A stretch of DNA of 64,000 bases from an uncultured Dehalococcoidia bacterium (GCA_958295765.1 CATQHB010000002.1:1500091-1564090); one strand, 5' to 3'. Counted from the stretch's first letter, positions 34,308 through 43,328 are shown. The notes: generated from the letters alone by a model not told the origin. Numbers and translations are program-made.

Positions 34308-35600
34308 CTAAAACAGGGGCGCGGTCGAAGGAGTCCGGTCTGCCCGGGCGGGCGGGTACAGGGCGACTTTGCCATATACGCCGTCATAGCCCGGCTCGAC
34401 GTGGATGTCGCCCCGGCGGGCGCGCAATATGGCCTGAGCCAGTTCCGGCCCGGCGGCCCTTTCCAAATCGGCGGCGCCGGCCCACAACAGCGTAATCAGC
34501 TCACTGCCCAATTCGGAAACAATACGCCGAAACGCATCCTGAACCCGTTTGGTGTTCGGCCCCTGCCCCAGCACGCCGGCGATGATTTCCTGAAGGGGTA
34601 TCAAGCGGATAAAGGGGGGCCGGCCCTCCGGCGATGCAACCATACCGTCCGGGAGCGACCCTTCGTTAGTTTTCTCATTGGCTTCAGGGGAGGCAACAGC
34701 CTTTGGCGGTTCAATTGAGGACAGCAGGCGAGTCCGATTCAGCACGCCCAGGGTAAGGGGACGGCGGCACACCGGGCACCGGCTCCCCTCGCGTTGGGTT
34801 ACGGCCGGATGCTGGCACACGCCACACTTACGATGACCGTCGTAGTGATATTTGCCTTCCGCCGGGTGAAACTCCACACTGTAGGCCACCCGGTTGCAGC
34901 GCAGGGCGTCAGCCAGGCCGGAATAGCTGAGTTCCCCGTCAAATGCGGTTACCTCCCGGGCCAATTTGGGCAGCGAATGGGCATCGGAAAAGGAAACGAT
35001 AGTTTTGTCGGCAAGCTCAGGGACGGCCCAGTTCATTTCCGGGTCGCTGGAGAGACCGGTCTCCACCGCATAGATATACGGGTACAGATCATCAAAGGCT
35101 TCCGACAGGTGGTCAAAACCGGACTTGGAGCCATAGACGCCGTACCAGGGCGTCCAGGCGTGGGCCGGCATCACGATGCAATCCGGGCTGGTCTCCAGGG
35201 CCAGCGCCGTCAAGTCGCGAACCGAAAGGGTTAAAGTAGGCCGGCCATCGGACTCCAGGTTGCCGTGCCGGGCCAGGGCCTGATTAAGCCGGGCCGCCGC
35301 CGCCAGACCCGGCGCAAAAACCAGCAGGTGAACCCGCCGGTGCCGCCCGCCCTGACGGAAAACACAGCTAACCTCAGTTCCCAAAACGAAGTGAACGCCG
35401 CCATACGCATACAAGCCGGCAGACACTTCCACCAGGTTTGCCGCCAACTCCCTGAACCAGGCCGGGTGAGTGAAATCGGCGGTAGCCAACAGGTCAACGC
35501 CCTTGAGCCTGGCCCAATGGCTCAGATTATCCAGGGTAAGGGCGCTGCTGGTGGCATAGGCGTAGGCGGAGTGCAGGTGCAAGTCGGCAACGTAGGTCAT
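34308..35600 (-). CDS. PHP-domain nuclease, endonuclease Q-like
   Basis: A 430-residue protein. The PHP metal motifs are YVADLHLHSAYAY at the N-terminus, LLATADFTHPAW, GTEVSCVF, MPAHAWTPWYG and SFSDAHSLPKLAREV. Residues about 255-285 hold a four-cysteine zinc finger (C-x2-C then C-x2-C: CGVCQHPA...CPVCRRP). PHP core plus zinc finger is the layout of endonuclease Q, which cuts DNA beside deaminated bases (uracil, hypoxanthine) and AP sites and is common in archaea and scattered in bacteria. An unusual acidic/Glu-rich insert (PEANEKTNEGSLPDG) follows the finger. The assignment rests on layout; substrate is not proven. Confidence 0.75.
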   Translation of the reverse strand: MTYVADLHLHSAYAYATSSALTLDNLSHWARLKGVDLLATADFTHPAWFRELAANLVEVSAGLYAYGGVHFVLGTEVSCVFRQGGRHRRVHLLVFAPGLAAAARLNQALARHGNLESDGRPTLTLSVRDLTALALETSPDCIVMPAHAWTPWYGVYGSKSGFDHLSEAFDDLYPYIYAVETGLSSDPEMNWAVPELADKTIVSFSDAHSLPKLAREVTAFDGELSYSGLADALRCNRVAYSVEFHPAEGKYHYDGHRKCGVCQHPAVTQREGSRCPVCRRPLTLGVLNRTRLLSSIEPPKAVASPEANEKTNEGSLPDGMVASPEGRPPFIRLIPLQEIIAGVLGQGPNTKRVQDAFRRIVSELGSELITLLWAGAADLERAAGPELAQAILRARRGDIHVEPGYDGVYGKVALYPPARADRTPSTAPLF

Positions 35601-35713
35601 AGGCCAAGTCTATCACAGTCCCGTTGCCGGGGGGTGCCGGGCGTATTGAACCGGCAGCATAGGGCAGGCAATAGCGTCTTAACATGGGCAACCCCGGCGG
35701 CAACCCAAGCCAC

Positions 35714-35807
35714 CGTCGTTCCGGCGAAAGCCGGAATCCAGGAAATCCCCGGAAAAGAGCGTGCCGGCTACCGAGCGTTCTGGATTCCGGCTTTCGCCGG
35801 AACGACG
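35714..35807. repeat. Family A palindromic repeat
   Basis: A 94-bp copy, flanked on the left by GGCAACCCAAGCCACCG and on the right by GGGTTTGTGCTGCGATTGCC, the recurring outer flanks. Confidence 0.85.
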
Positions 35808-35891
35808 GTTTAATGACCGGAATAACGGGTTTGTGCTGCGATTGCCCCGTATTGAACCGCCAGCAAGGTCCGGCCGGCTGAAATCCCGGCA

Positions 35892-36650
35892 CTAAGCAAG
35901 GCCCAACAATATGTCGGCCAGTTCATCGGGCCGGTGCAGCGCGGCCTGGTGGCAGGAATTCAGGTGGGTTATGTCAATGCCGGGGATGCGCCGCGCCATT
36001 CTGAGCTGAACCGCCGGCGGCAACATTCGGTCCTGGTCCAGTACCACGTAGCTGACCGGGCAGGGGAGGTTCGCGCTGTCCAAACTCACTTTGGCTTCCA
36101 TCATTCGGGTCGGCAGCGGGCCGAAAAAGCCCAGGGCGCGGGTTATTTCCCGCGGCTCCATTCCATTGCACAGATACCGGGTAATTATCGACCGGGGCAG
36201 TCTGATGTCCCGGCCCCACAGCTTGCTGAGGTGTAATCTTGAGGAGAAATGCCGGCGCACTTCCCGGGGATACCAGGCCAGGGCATTTCTCCGGTTTTCC
36301 GGCACGATGCCGGCAATCAGCGCCAGCCGTTTGGGGGGTACGGCCAGCAGGGGGGCCGCTTGCAGGGCCAACATTCCCCCTACGCCGTGGCCGACCAGCA
36401 CCAAGTCCCGCAAACCCCGGCGCTCTACGGCGCGGGTTATCGCCTGGATACATTCTTCCAGCCGCACCTCGCCGGTATCGCCCTCTTCGTCAGAGCCGTG
36501 CCCGGGCAGGTTGAGCAGGTAAAACTGGCTGGCATTGCGCGGCGTGTAGAGGCAGGGCGGGTGTTCCGCCGGAGCGGTCATACAGCCCCAAACCCGGTTC
36601 CAGAACCAGGCCCCCTGCCCTGCTTCGTGTACCATCAGAAAGTCGGTCAT
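35892..36650 (-). CDS. Alpha/beta-hydrolase fold protein without the nucleophile
   Basis: A 252-residue protein with the alpha/beta-hydrolase order: MVHEAGQGAWFWN (oxyanion loop), LNLPGHGSD, LVLVGHGVGGMLALQ (nucleophile elbow), an acid in VVLDQDRMLPP and a late histidine in LNSCHQAALHRP. The elbow is G-H-G-V-G, where hydrolases have Ser, Cys or Asp in the middle, so the protein probably is not a normal hydrolase. It resembles the methylesterase/hydroxynitrile lyase-like group. ATG 36650 is preferred because homology begins there; an in-frame start at 36698 would add 16 residues. It lies 92 bases from the selA stop on the same strand. Confidence 0.7.
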   Translation of the reverse strand: MTDFLMVHEAGQGAWFWNRVWGCMTAPAEHPPCLYTPRNASQFYLLNLPGHGSDEEGDTGEVRLEECIQAITRAVERRGLRDLVLVGHGVGGMLALQAAPLLAVPPKRLALIAGIVPENRRNALAWYPREVRRHFSSRLHLSKLWGRDIRLPRSIITRYLCNGMEPREITRALGFFGPLPTRMMEAKVSLDSANLPCPVSYVVLDQDRMLPPAVQLRMARRIPGIDITHLNSCHQAALHRPDELADILLGLA

Positions 36651-36742
36651 CCGCACACCGCCATACCTTTCATACCCTCCCGGTAGTCTTGCCGCCACCG
36701 CAACCGCCGCAACAACATTTAATCAAGGGCGTTAATCAACAA

Positions 36743-38131
36743 TCAACCGCCGGCCAACGCCTCATTCAACCCCTGGAGCAGCCCGTCTTCTTCTTCCGGC
36801 AATACCGTACGCGGGTCCAGCAAAACCCGGTCTCCCTCGATACGGGCGACAACGGGGGAATCGCCACCCCGCAACCGCCGGATTACTCCTTCCGGGCCGC
36901 CCGGCGTGGCGGGGCAAGCCAGGGCCAAAACCCAGGACGGCAGCGTTTCTCCCGGCAGGCTGCCGCCGCCAATGGCTGAGCGGCCGGGTTCTACCTTCGC
37001 TTCCACCCCGGCGTCAGCTAAAGCTTGCTCCAGGGCAGCAAGCCAGGTTTCAGCCCGTTCTTTGACCACTGGTAAAGGCATGGAAATCATCTGCCAAACC
37101 GGTATTTCCCCCTCGGCCTCCCCAAGCCGGTAATGGAGCAGGGTTGCCACCAGGGAGGCCAGGCTCAGCTTGTCAATGCGAAACGCCCTAGCCAGGGGAT
37201 GCCGTTCCAGCCGTCCCACCAGGTCTTTAGTCCCCACCACAATGCCGGCCTGGGGGCCGCCCAGCAGCTTGTCCCCGGAGAAAAAGGTCAGACCCACCCC
37301 GGCGGCAACGCTTTCCTGCGGGGTAGGCTCGTGAGCCAGTTCGTATTTTTCCGTCGGCAGCAGACAGCCGCTGCCTACGTCGTGCAGCACCGGGATGTTG
37401 TGCCGGGCGCCCAGGGCAACCAGTTCCTCCGGGGCTACGGCGGCGGTAAAGCCCTCAACGCGAAAGTTGCTGGCGTGGGCCTTGAGGAAAGCCCCGGTCC
37501 GGTCGGTAATGGCGCTTTCGTAGTCCCGGGCGTAGGTGCGGTTAGTCGTTCCCACGTCCACCAGTTGCGCCCCGCTCTGGGCCAGCACGTCGGGGATGCG
37601 AAAGCCGCCGCCAATCTCCACCGCCTCGCCGCGGGACACTATCACCGGCTTTCCCGCAGCCAGGGCCGACAGCCCCAGCAGCACCGCGGCGGCGTTGTTA
37701 TTGACCACCAGCCCCGCCTCGGCTCCGGTCAGTTCCTGCAACAGGGATTGCAACGGGGCCTGGCGGGAACCGCGCCGTCCGCTCTCCAGGTCAAACTCCA
37801 GGTTGGAGTAGCCCTCCGCGGACAACCGGGCGGCCTCAACAGCGGCCCGGCTCAAAGGCGCCCGGCCCAGGTTGGTGTGGATAATGACGCCGGTGGCATT
37901 GATAACCGGGCGGGGCGCCGGCCGGGTCATTTCCGCTATCGCCCGGCAAGTCGCCTCAGCCACTTCCGCCACCGACGGGGCCGCGCCGCCCTGTCGCACG
38001 CCATCGCGGGCCTTTTCCAGTTGTTGCCGCACCAGGGCCACAATCCACTCCCGGCTGTACGCCTGGATTGCGTCGGCCAACGGCTCAGCGGCGATTACTC
38101 TTTCTACGCTGGGGATATTGCGGAACTGCAT
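36743..38131 (-). CDS. selA: L-seryl-tRNA(Sec) selenium transferase
   Basis: A 462-residue PLP enzyme with the family N-terminus (LRNIPSVERV-type, here FRNIPSVERVIAAEPLADAI), VINATGVIIHTNLGRAPLS, the PLP lysine in FFSGDKLLGGPQAG (near residue 288), and the C-terminal PVVARIEGDRVLLDPRTV. It converts seryl-tRNA(Sec) to selenocysteyl-tRNA(Sec) using selenophosphate. The tRNA-Sec gene is 34 kb away in this window; selB and selD are not seen. 38132-38508 beyond its start contains a family C repeat and a TATAAAAT sequence (38418) that may belong to the downstream small gene's promoter. Confidence 0.95.
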   Translation of the reverse strand: MQFRNIPSVERVIAAEPLADAIQAYSREWIVALVRQQLEKARDGVRQGGAAPSVAEVAEATCRAIAEMTRPAPRPVINATGVIIHTNLGRAPLSRAAVEAARLSAEGYSNLEFDLESGRRGSRQAPLQSLLQELTGAEAGLVVNNNAAAVLLGLSALAAGKPVIVSRGEAVEIGGGFRIPDVLAQSGAQLVDVGTTNRTYARDYESAITDRTGAFLKAHASNFRVEGFTAAVAPEELVALGARHNIPVLHDVGSGCLLPTEKYELAHEPTPQESVAAGVGLTFFSGDKLLGGPQAGIVVGTKDLVGRLERHPLARAFRIDKLSLASLVATLLHYRLGEAEGEIPVWQMISMPLPVVKERAETWLAALEQALADAGVEAKVEPGRSAIGGGSLPGETLPSWVLALACPATPGGPEGVIRRLRGGDSPVVARIEGDRVLLDPRTVLPEEEDGLLQGLNEALAGG

Positions 38132-38260
38132 CCGGGATTACGTCCTTAACGAAAATGGGGCTGAAATTGACGTTATTCTAACACGAAAGCCCGGCGGCTA
38201 AAGCCGGCCCCAAGGGACGGAGCGCCGTCTCTTTCACCACCAGCCGCCGGAACAAATACA

Positions 38261-38345
38261 CCGCTCATCCTGAGCCTGTCGAAGGATGGGATTGGGATGG
38301 TTCGACAAGCTCACCATGAGCGTTAGACAAGCTCACCATGAGCGG
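38261..38345. repeat. Family C inverted repeat with extra direct copy
   Basis: CCGCTCATCCTGAGCCTGTC opposite GACAAGCTCACCATGAGCG, followed directly by a second GACAAGCTCACCATGAGCGG. The third arm is a tandem duplicate of the right arm. Confidence 0.75.
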
Positions 38346-38508
38346 GAAGAGAACACAACCCAACTTGGCGCCGATGCTAAAGCCGGCCTTGAAGTATGGC
38401 ATTTCCCCGGTCAAGGGTATAAAATAGGTTTACAGTGGCCGGAGGGCTTTCGGTATCCTTCCAGGCACCCGTCAGGCACCCGCAACCGGCGCCTCCAGCG
38501 GGGTACGG

Positions 38509-38727
38509 ATGAAAGCGAAAATTATTGGAGTCGCAGTATTAGCGTTGCTGCTGCTGTCCATTGTCGCCACCGGGGTGGGCGCGGTTTCTCAGGTGGGAAA
38601 CCTTACGCCGGGCAGTGGCGACACCGGGACGGCGCTGGCCCAGTATAATACGCCCCCGGAGGAATTGGACGCCGGCGAGGAAAGCACCCTCTACAGCGCT
38701 TTCACCTTCGTTTGTCCCTTCCACTGA
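38509..38727 (+). CDS. Small secreted protein of unknown function
   Basis: A 72-residue ORF with a good Sec signal peptide: KAKIIGVAVLALLLLSIVA followed by TGVGAVS, with cleavage possible after residue 25 or so. The mature 45 residues are acidic, with a PPEELDAGEE stretch and a C-terminal FVCPFH. I recognise no family. A TATAAAAT box at 38418 lies about 90 bp upstream; the ribosome site is weak (GGGGTACGG). It stands between selA and an acyl-CoA dehydrogenase. The signal peptide supports a real gene, but it could be a chance ORF. Confidence 0.45.
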   Translation: MKAKIIGVAVLALLLLSIVATGVGAVSQVGNLTPGSGDTGTALAQYNTPPEELDAGEESTLYSAFTFVCPFH

Positions 38728-38900
38728 ATCCGGGAGGTTCCTACCGTCGCCCCGGAGCAGCCGGCCGGCCCATCAGTCCACCGGATAACAACCCGCATCT
38801 TTCCGCCCGCAATTTTTTTCCAAGAACGGGCCGGAAAGGGGCCTTTCCGGTTACCTTAGGCCCCCGGATAACCTTGGAAACCTTGCTTGGGAGTAGTTTA

Positions 38901-40130
38901 ATGCAGCCTGGACTTCCCCCGGAAATTGACGGCCTGAAAAGTATGATTCGCCAGATTGTGCGGGACGAGTGCGTGCCGCTGGAGGCCGAATATCTGGCTC
39001 ACCCGCCTCAGGAAGGGGTGGATGACGGCGGCCCCAAGGGCATCGCCGAGACGGTTATGGGCGTGGTAGGCACCCTTTCCCCGGAGCAATGGGGCCGGCT
39101 GAACAACATTTCCAAGGATACCGGCATTTTCACTTCCTTCGTGCCCGAGGAGTACGGCGGCGGCGGTATGGGTGCCCTGGGCCACGTGGTAATGGATGAG
39201 GAGATACACAAGAGCATCGTCCAACTGCCCACTTCCCCGGTGCCGATGATGATGATTGGCTCCTGCACCCCGGAACAGGAGCAGAAGTACCTCTACCCGG
39301 CCATTCAGGGCGACCTCAACTACGCCTTCGGGCAGACCGAACCCCAGGCCGGTTCCGACCCCGGCGGGATGATGCAGACCCGGGCGGTGCGGGACGGGGA
39401 TGATTGGGTCATCAGCGGGACCAAGATGTTCATTTCCGGCGCCGCCACCGCCGATTTCCTGCTGGTGCAGGCGGTTACCGACCCGGAAAAGCGGCAGCGC
39501 GGCGGCATCACGATGTTCATCATCGACAACCCGACGCCGGGCCTCAGTTTCGAGCCGATACGAGTCTGGATTGTGCCAACCCGCGCCCAGCAATATATGG
39601 TTCACCTGGACGAAGTGCGGGTTCCCCAAACCCAGGTGCTGGGCGAGGTGGGGCTGGGCTTCACCCTGGGCCAGCAATGGCTGGTGCATCACGACCGGCT
39701 GCTGCGCGGGTCAATGGCCCTGGGTATCCTGAGCCGCGCCCTGGAAATGGCAATCGAGTGGGCCAAGCAACGGGTTACCTATGGCCGGCCCATCAGCGAC
39801 CGCCAGGCCATCCAGTGGATGCTGACCGACGTTTACATTGACATTATGAACCTGCGGGCGGTTACCCGGGAGACGGCGGCCCGGGCCGACCAGGGCGAAG
39901 ACGTGCGGGTGGAAGCGTCAATGATTAAGTATTGCGCCGGCGAGTGGGGCTGCCGCAGCATTGACAAGATAATGCAGGTCTTTGGCGGGATGGGGGAAAC
40001 CCTGGATATGCCCATCCCCCACTGGTATCACCTGCTGCGCCACGCCCGCATTGGCGGCGGCACCTCGGAGATTCACAAGTTCGTCATGGCCCGGGGTCTG
40101 CTGGATGGCCGGGTATCCTTCCAGGGTTAG
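38901..40130 (+). CDS. Acyl-CoA dehydrogenase
   Basis: A 409-residue flavoprotein. The FAD/substrate motifs are FGQTEPQAGSDPGGM, WVISGTKMFISGAATADF, the R-x-T-Y-G motif RVTYGRPISDRQAIQWMLTD and, near the end, QVFGGMGETLDMPI and RHARIGGGTSEIHKFVMARGLL. The region of the usual catalytic Glu holds IGGGTSEIH, as in other members. It oxidises an acyl-CoA to the trans-2-enoyl-CoA; chain length cannot be told. ATG 38901 is preceded by GGGAG; the open frame extends 63 codons upstream into sequence without homology. No electron-transfer flavoprotein gene is adjacent. Confidence 0.92.
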   Translation: MQPGLPPEIDGLKSMIRQIVRDECVPLEAEYLAHPPQEGVDDGGPKGIAETVMGVVGTLSPEQWGRLNNISKDTGIFTSFVPEEYGGGGMGALGHVVMDEEIHKSIVQLPTSPVPMMMIGSCTPEQEQKYLYPAIQGDLNYAFGQTEPQAGSDPGGMMQTRAVRDGDDWVISGTKMFISGAATADFLLVQAVTDPEKRQRGGITMFIIDNPTPGLSFEPIRVWIVPTRAQQYMVHLDEVRVPQTQVLGEVGLGFTLGQQWLVHHDRLLRGSMALGILSRALEMAIEWAKQRVTYGRPISDRQAIQWMLTDVYIDIMNLRAVTRETAARADQGEDVRVEASMIKYCAGEWGCRSIDKIMQVFGGMGETLDMPIPHWYHLLRHARIGGGTSEIHKFVMARGLLDGRVSFQG

Positions 40131-40205
40131 ACCGGCCCGGGGCAGCGCTAACCTTGAACCTTGCCGCCCGCCGGCCGGGCTGCCTCGGCCGGCAACCGGT
40201 GGTCA

Positions 40206-40868
40206 ATGCCGACCGCTAACGATAGCTGGAATCCCGGCAACCCCAACTGTACGGGCCACCCGCCTCTGCCTGTCCAGGACCGGGCCGGCCGTTCCTACTG
40301 CTTCAACTGCATCATCGAGAGTTTCCAGTCCCCGGCCTACAACCTGGCCCGCCGGATGCTCAACGATTGGGCGTTAGCCGAGGATGCGGTGCAGGAGAGT
40401 TTCGTATCCGGCTACCGCGCCTTTCCCCGGTTCCGGGGGGACAACCTGCCGGCCTGGATGATGCAGATTGTCGCCAACACCTGCCGGGACTTGCTGCGGG
40501 CGCGCCGCGCCCGGCCCACCGTCTCCTTAAACCCCCTGCCATCCGGCAACGACACGCCGGAACACCCCGTCCCGTCGGCGGCTGACCTACCCTCCGGGCA
40601 GGAAACGCCGGAGGAACACGCCGAGCGGAGCGAATTGCGCCACACCATTGAAACCGGCCTGACCCAACTGCCTGAAGAGCGGCGGCTGGCCCTGCTGCTG
40701 GTTGACGTGCAGGGGTTCAGCTATGAGGAAGCCGCTGTAGCGTTGAACTGCTCCCTGGGTACGGTGAAGTCTCGAATCAGCCGGGGCCGGCGGGAGTTGC
40801 GGGATTACCTGCGCGCCGCCGGGGAACTTCTGCCGGCCCGGTTTCGTCAGGATAGTCAGCAGGATTAG
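40206..40868 (+). CDS. ECF-family RNA polymerase sigma factor
   Basis: A 220-residue sigma-70 family factor. Region 2 includes ARRMLNDWALAEDAVQESFVSGYRAFPRFRGDNLPAWMMQIVANTCRDLLRARR; region 4 has LPEERRLALLLVDVQGFSYEEAAVALNCSLGTVKSRISRGRRELRD with the helix-turn-helix. Between them is a Pro/Ser-rich linker of about 40 residues. The N-terminus carries CxxC-type cysteines (NCTGHPP, YCFNCI), which are not usual in ECF factors and could bind zinc. The anti-sigma gene follows 16 bases later. ATG 40206 is the first Met near the homologous part. Confidence 0.92.
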   Translation: MPTANDSWNPGNPNCTGHPPLPVQDRAGRSYCFNCIIESFQSPAYNLARRMLNDWALAEDAVQESFVSGYRAFPRFRGDNLPAWMMQIVANTCRDLLRARRARPTVSLNPLPSGNDTPEHPVPSAADLPSGQETPEEHAERSELRHTIETGLTQLPEERRLALLLVDVQGFSYEEAAVALNCSLGTVKSRISRGRRELRDYLRAAGELLPARFRQDSQQD

Positions 40869-40884
40869 CGCAGGATAGTAGCGT

Positions 40885-42048
40885 ATGTGGATGATTGGGA
40901 AGCACCGGCATATCCAGCCCGAAAGGCTCTCCGAGTACCTGGACGGCCGGCTGTCCGAACCGGAACGGCGCCGCATTGACCGGGCGTTGGCCGCCTGCGC
41001 TACTTGCCGGGAGGAAATGGAAAGCCTGCGGGCCACCGTGACCCGGCTTCAGGAACTGCCCCTATTTACCCTGCCCCGCAGCTTTACCCTGCCGGCCGCG
41101 CCCCTGACCACGCCGGGCCGGGCTGCCGTCATCAGCCGCCCAACCCCGTCTCTATTGGACCGAGTTCCGGCCTGGGCCTATGCCAGCGCCGCTTCGCTGG
41201 CCGGCCTGGCCCTGGCCCTGCTGGTGCTGGCCGAGGCGATGGGGCTTACTTCCCCGGCGCCGGCCCCGGAAAATGCCACCGCCGGCAGCAGCAGTTTCAG
41301 CGAACCGGCGCCGGCAGCAGCACCAGAACTGTTATTAGAAGCCCCAGCCGAAAGGGACGCAATAGCCGAATCCAGCCCGGCCCTGGAGCTTGCATCCGCG
41401 CCCCCACCGGCCGCCGCGGCCCTGCCGGCCCAGGCGCCTACTCCGACACCGCAACCGGTGGCAATGGCCGAACCGGCATCAGCGGAAGTCGGGGAAATAG
41501 CAGTAGAAAAGGCGGCAGTGGAACGGGAAGTAATGCAGGAAGTGGTGGTTGAAAAGGAAGTAGAAGTAGAGGTAGTAGCGGAACGCGCCGCCCCCGCCGC
41601 CGCCAGCGCGCCCCTAGAAACGCCGGCTGATGAACCCGCCGCCGTAGCAGCAGCAGAAGCCGGCCCGGAGACACCGGGGGCTGCTGCTGTTCAGGATATG
41701 GCAAGCGCGGCTACGCCAACCTTTGCGCCAACTCCAACCCCGACTTTGACGCCGGTGCCTACGCCCACGCCGACACCAATGCCAACCCTGACGCCGACCG
41801 TCGAACCTACACCGGCTCCTACCCCGACTCCGACGCCAGCGCCTACGCCTACGCCGACATCAATGCCAACCCTCACGCCGGCGCCAACCCTGCCCCAAAC
41901 GGAAAGTCCTGCTCCGGCGGCAGGGGCAACAACTCCGGGCGGCCACATTACCCGGTGGCTGCCGGCGGGAGTGGCCGCCGCCCTGATGCTGGTTTTCCTC
42001 AGCGCCCTGGTCCTTAAATTACGCCGGAACCGCCGGATTTCCGCTTAA
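40885..42048 (+). CDS. Anti-sigma factor: zinc-finger domain, membrane helices and a long Pro/Thr linker
   Basis: A 387-residue protein. Residues 1-45 form a zf-HC2 anti-sigma domain ([29 protein letters not shown]), which should hold the sigma factor encoded just upstream. A hydrophobic helix follows ([19 protein letters not shown], about 98-116), then about 230 residues of Ala/Glu/Val and PT repeats, and a second helix at the C-terminus ([25 protein letters not shown]). The low-complexity middle would be exposed outside the membrane. The encoding DNA is a near-tandem repeat (41718-41898). Role: sensing an envelope signal; the signal is unknown. Confidence 0.85.
   Translation: MWMIGKHRHIQPERLSEYLDGRLSEPERRRIDRALAACATCREEMESLRATVTRLQELPLFTLPRSFTLPAAPLTTPGRAAVISRPTPSLLDRVPAWAYASAASLAGLALALLVLAEAMGLTSPAPAPENATAGSSSFSEPAPAAAPELLLEAPAERDAIAESSPALELASAPPPAAAALPAQAPTPTPQPVAMAEPASAEVGEIAVEKAAVEREVMQEVVVEKEVEVEVVAERAAPAAASAPLETPADEPAAVAAAEAGPETPGAAAVQDMASAATPTFAPTPTPTLTPVPTPTPTPMPTLTPTVEPTPAPTPTPTPAPTPTPTSMPTLTPAPTLPQTESPAPAAGATTPGGHITRWLPAGVAAALMLVFLSALVLKLRRNRRISA
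41718..41898. repeat. Pro/Thr-coding short-unit repeat in the anti-sigma gene
   Basis: CCNACN-type 6-bp units (ACGCCGACA, CCTACGCCC and variants) repeat for about 180 bp, encoding PTPTPTPTP. Such tracts tend to change length by slippage, so the linker may vary between strains. Confidence 0.8.
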
Positions 42049-42143
42049 TACCGGGACGGCAAAGGGAACTTTCCGCACCGCTACGGCGTCTTAACCTGGC
42101 AATAGAATGGTATATTAACATCAAAAATTGGAGGAACCGCCCA

Positions 42144-43289
42144 ATGAGGATACCCAAGTATGGCAAAGGACTACTAACCCTGGCAGGATTGAGCCTAGTC
42201 GGGCTGCTGCTGGCCTGCGGGTCGGCCCAGGCACCGCCGGACGCTGCCCCGGCCGGCCCGGCGGCGGAAGGGTCGGAAACCGGGTTGCCGGCCGGGGCGC
42301 CGGCTCCGTTGTACCTCCCCGCCCCGGCGGTCAGCGAAGGAATAGTCGGGGTCAGCAAACCCCAAACCGCTCCGGCGCCCCAGAGCAACACCATCGAAGT
42401 AGATGGCGGCATCCGCGCCTCCGGGCGGGGCCAGGCCAGCGCTGCCCCGGACTTGGCTACCTTGAACTTGGGGGTGGAAGCCTTCGCCACCAGCGTCGAG
42501 GACGCCCGTACCGAGGCCGCCGAGGCAATGACCGACATTCTGGAGGAACTGGAAGCCCACGAAGTCGCCGATGCGGACATCCAGACCAGCCATTTCAACA
42601 TCCAGCCTCGCTACACCGGCCGGGAAGTTGCCCGGTGCGAGGAACCGGAGGCCGAGATGGAGAGCAGCGCGGAAACGGGGGACGAGATGGCCGGCAGCGC
42701 AGACACGCCGGCTGAAACGGCCGGCAGCGGAGATACGCCGGCTGAAATGGCCGGCGACGCAGATACCCCGGCCGAAATGGCCGGCAGCGCGGACGCGGAT
42801 GATGACACCTTGACCGAATCCGCCCCGGCAACTCCCGGCAGCCAGGAACCGGCGGCCACCAACTGCTACCAGGAATGGCAAACCGTCCTCACCGGCTACG
42901 AAGTAACTAACCGCGTCGCCGTCCTGGTGCGCGACCTGGATTCCATCAGCCCGATAATTGACGGGGTAGCCGACGCTGGCGGGGATTTGCTCCGGTTTCA
43001 CGGCGTTACCTTCTCCATAGAAAGCACCACCACGCTGCAATCGCAAGCCCGCACCGCCGCCGTTATCGACCTGCGGAACCGGGCTACCCAACTGGCCCAA
43101 TTGGGCGAGGTAAGGCTGGGCGCCCTGGTTTATCTAACCGAGACCAGCCCCGCGCCGTCGGGCCGGGTGGACTTCTTTAAGGAGTCCCAGGCGTTGTCGG
43201 CCCCCGCGCTGGCCGGCGCATCAACCCCCATCGTGCCGGGCGAGCTGAGCGTGGAAGTATATGTGAACGGAATTTTTGAGATTCGGTAG
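42144..43289 (+). CDS. SIMPL-domain (DUF541) lipoprotein
   Basis: A 381-residue exported protein: lipobox LLAC at residues 25-28 (LSLVGLLLACGSAQ), then a Pro/Ala-rich stretch, a SIMPL domain (VDGGIRASGRGQASAAPDLATLNLGVEAFATSVEDARTEAAEAM, SHFNIQPRYT, LTGYEVTNRVAVLVRDLDSI) and a C-terminus EVYVNGIFEIR. SIMPL proteins in other bacteria affect envelope stress; biochemical role unclear. Inside the domain, after residue 160, an acidic block of repeats (D-T-P-A-E-M-A-G units) is inserted. It follows the sigma/anti-sigma pair by 95 bases and may be its target gene. A terminator follows the stop. Confidence 0.88.
   Translation: MRIPKYGKGLLTLAGLSLVGLLLACGSAQAPPDAAPAGPAAEGSETGLPAGAPAPLYLPAPAVSEGIVGVSKPQTAPAPQSNTIEVDGGIRASGRGQASAAPDLATLNLGVEAFATSVEDARTEAAEAMTDILEELEAHEVADADIQTSHFNIQPRYTGREVARCEEPEAEMESSAETGDEMAGSADTPAETAGSGDTPAEMAGDADTPAEMAGSADADDDTLTESAPATPGSQEPAATNCYQEWQTVLTGYEVTNRVAVLVRDLDSISPIIDGVADAGGDLLRFHGVTFSIESTTTLQSQARTAAVIDLRNRATQLAQLGEVRLGALVYLTETSPAPSGRVDFFKESQALSAPALAGASTPIVPGELSVEVYVNGIFEIR
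42693..42792. repeat. 30-bp tandem repeat inside the SIMPL gene
   Basis: Three full units of 30 bp (starting 42693, 42723, 42753) and a partial fourth, each coding for a variant of GSADTPAEMA. The array lies within the coding frame and keeps the frame. Confidence 0.85.
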
Positions 43290-43328
43290 GGAGTTTCGCT
43301 CAAACCAGTGGGTTCCCGGTAATCTTGG

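Noticed and set aside
38725-38865. TGA ending the small secreted ORF as a selenocysteine codon, with the frame running on for about 45 residues.
   Set aside because: The extension has no homology and no redox motif, and the stem after the TGA (CCGGG/CCCGG) is short with a 17-nt loop, unlike known bacterial SECIS hairpins.
41709-41948. Minus-strand open frame rich in Gly/Val in the anti-sigma gene.
   Set aside because: It is the complement of the Pro/Thr-coding repeat and has no start signal.
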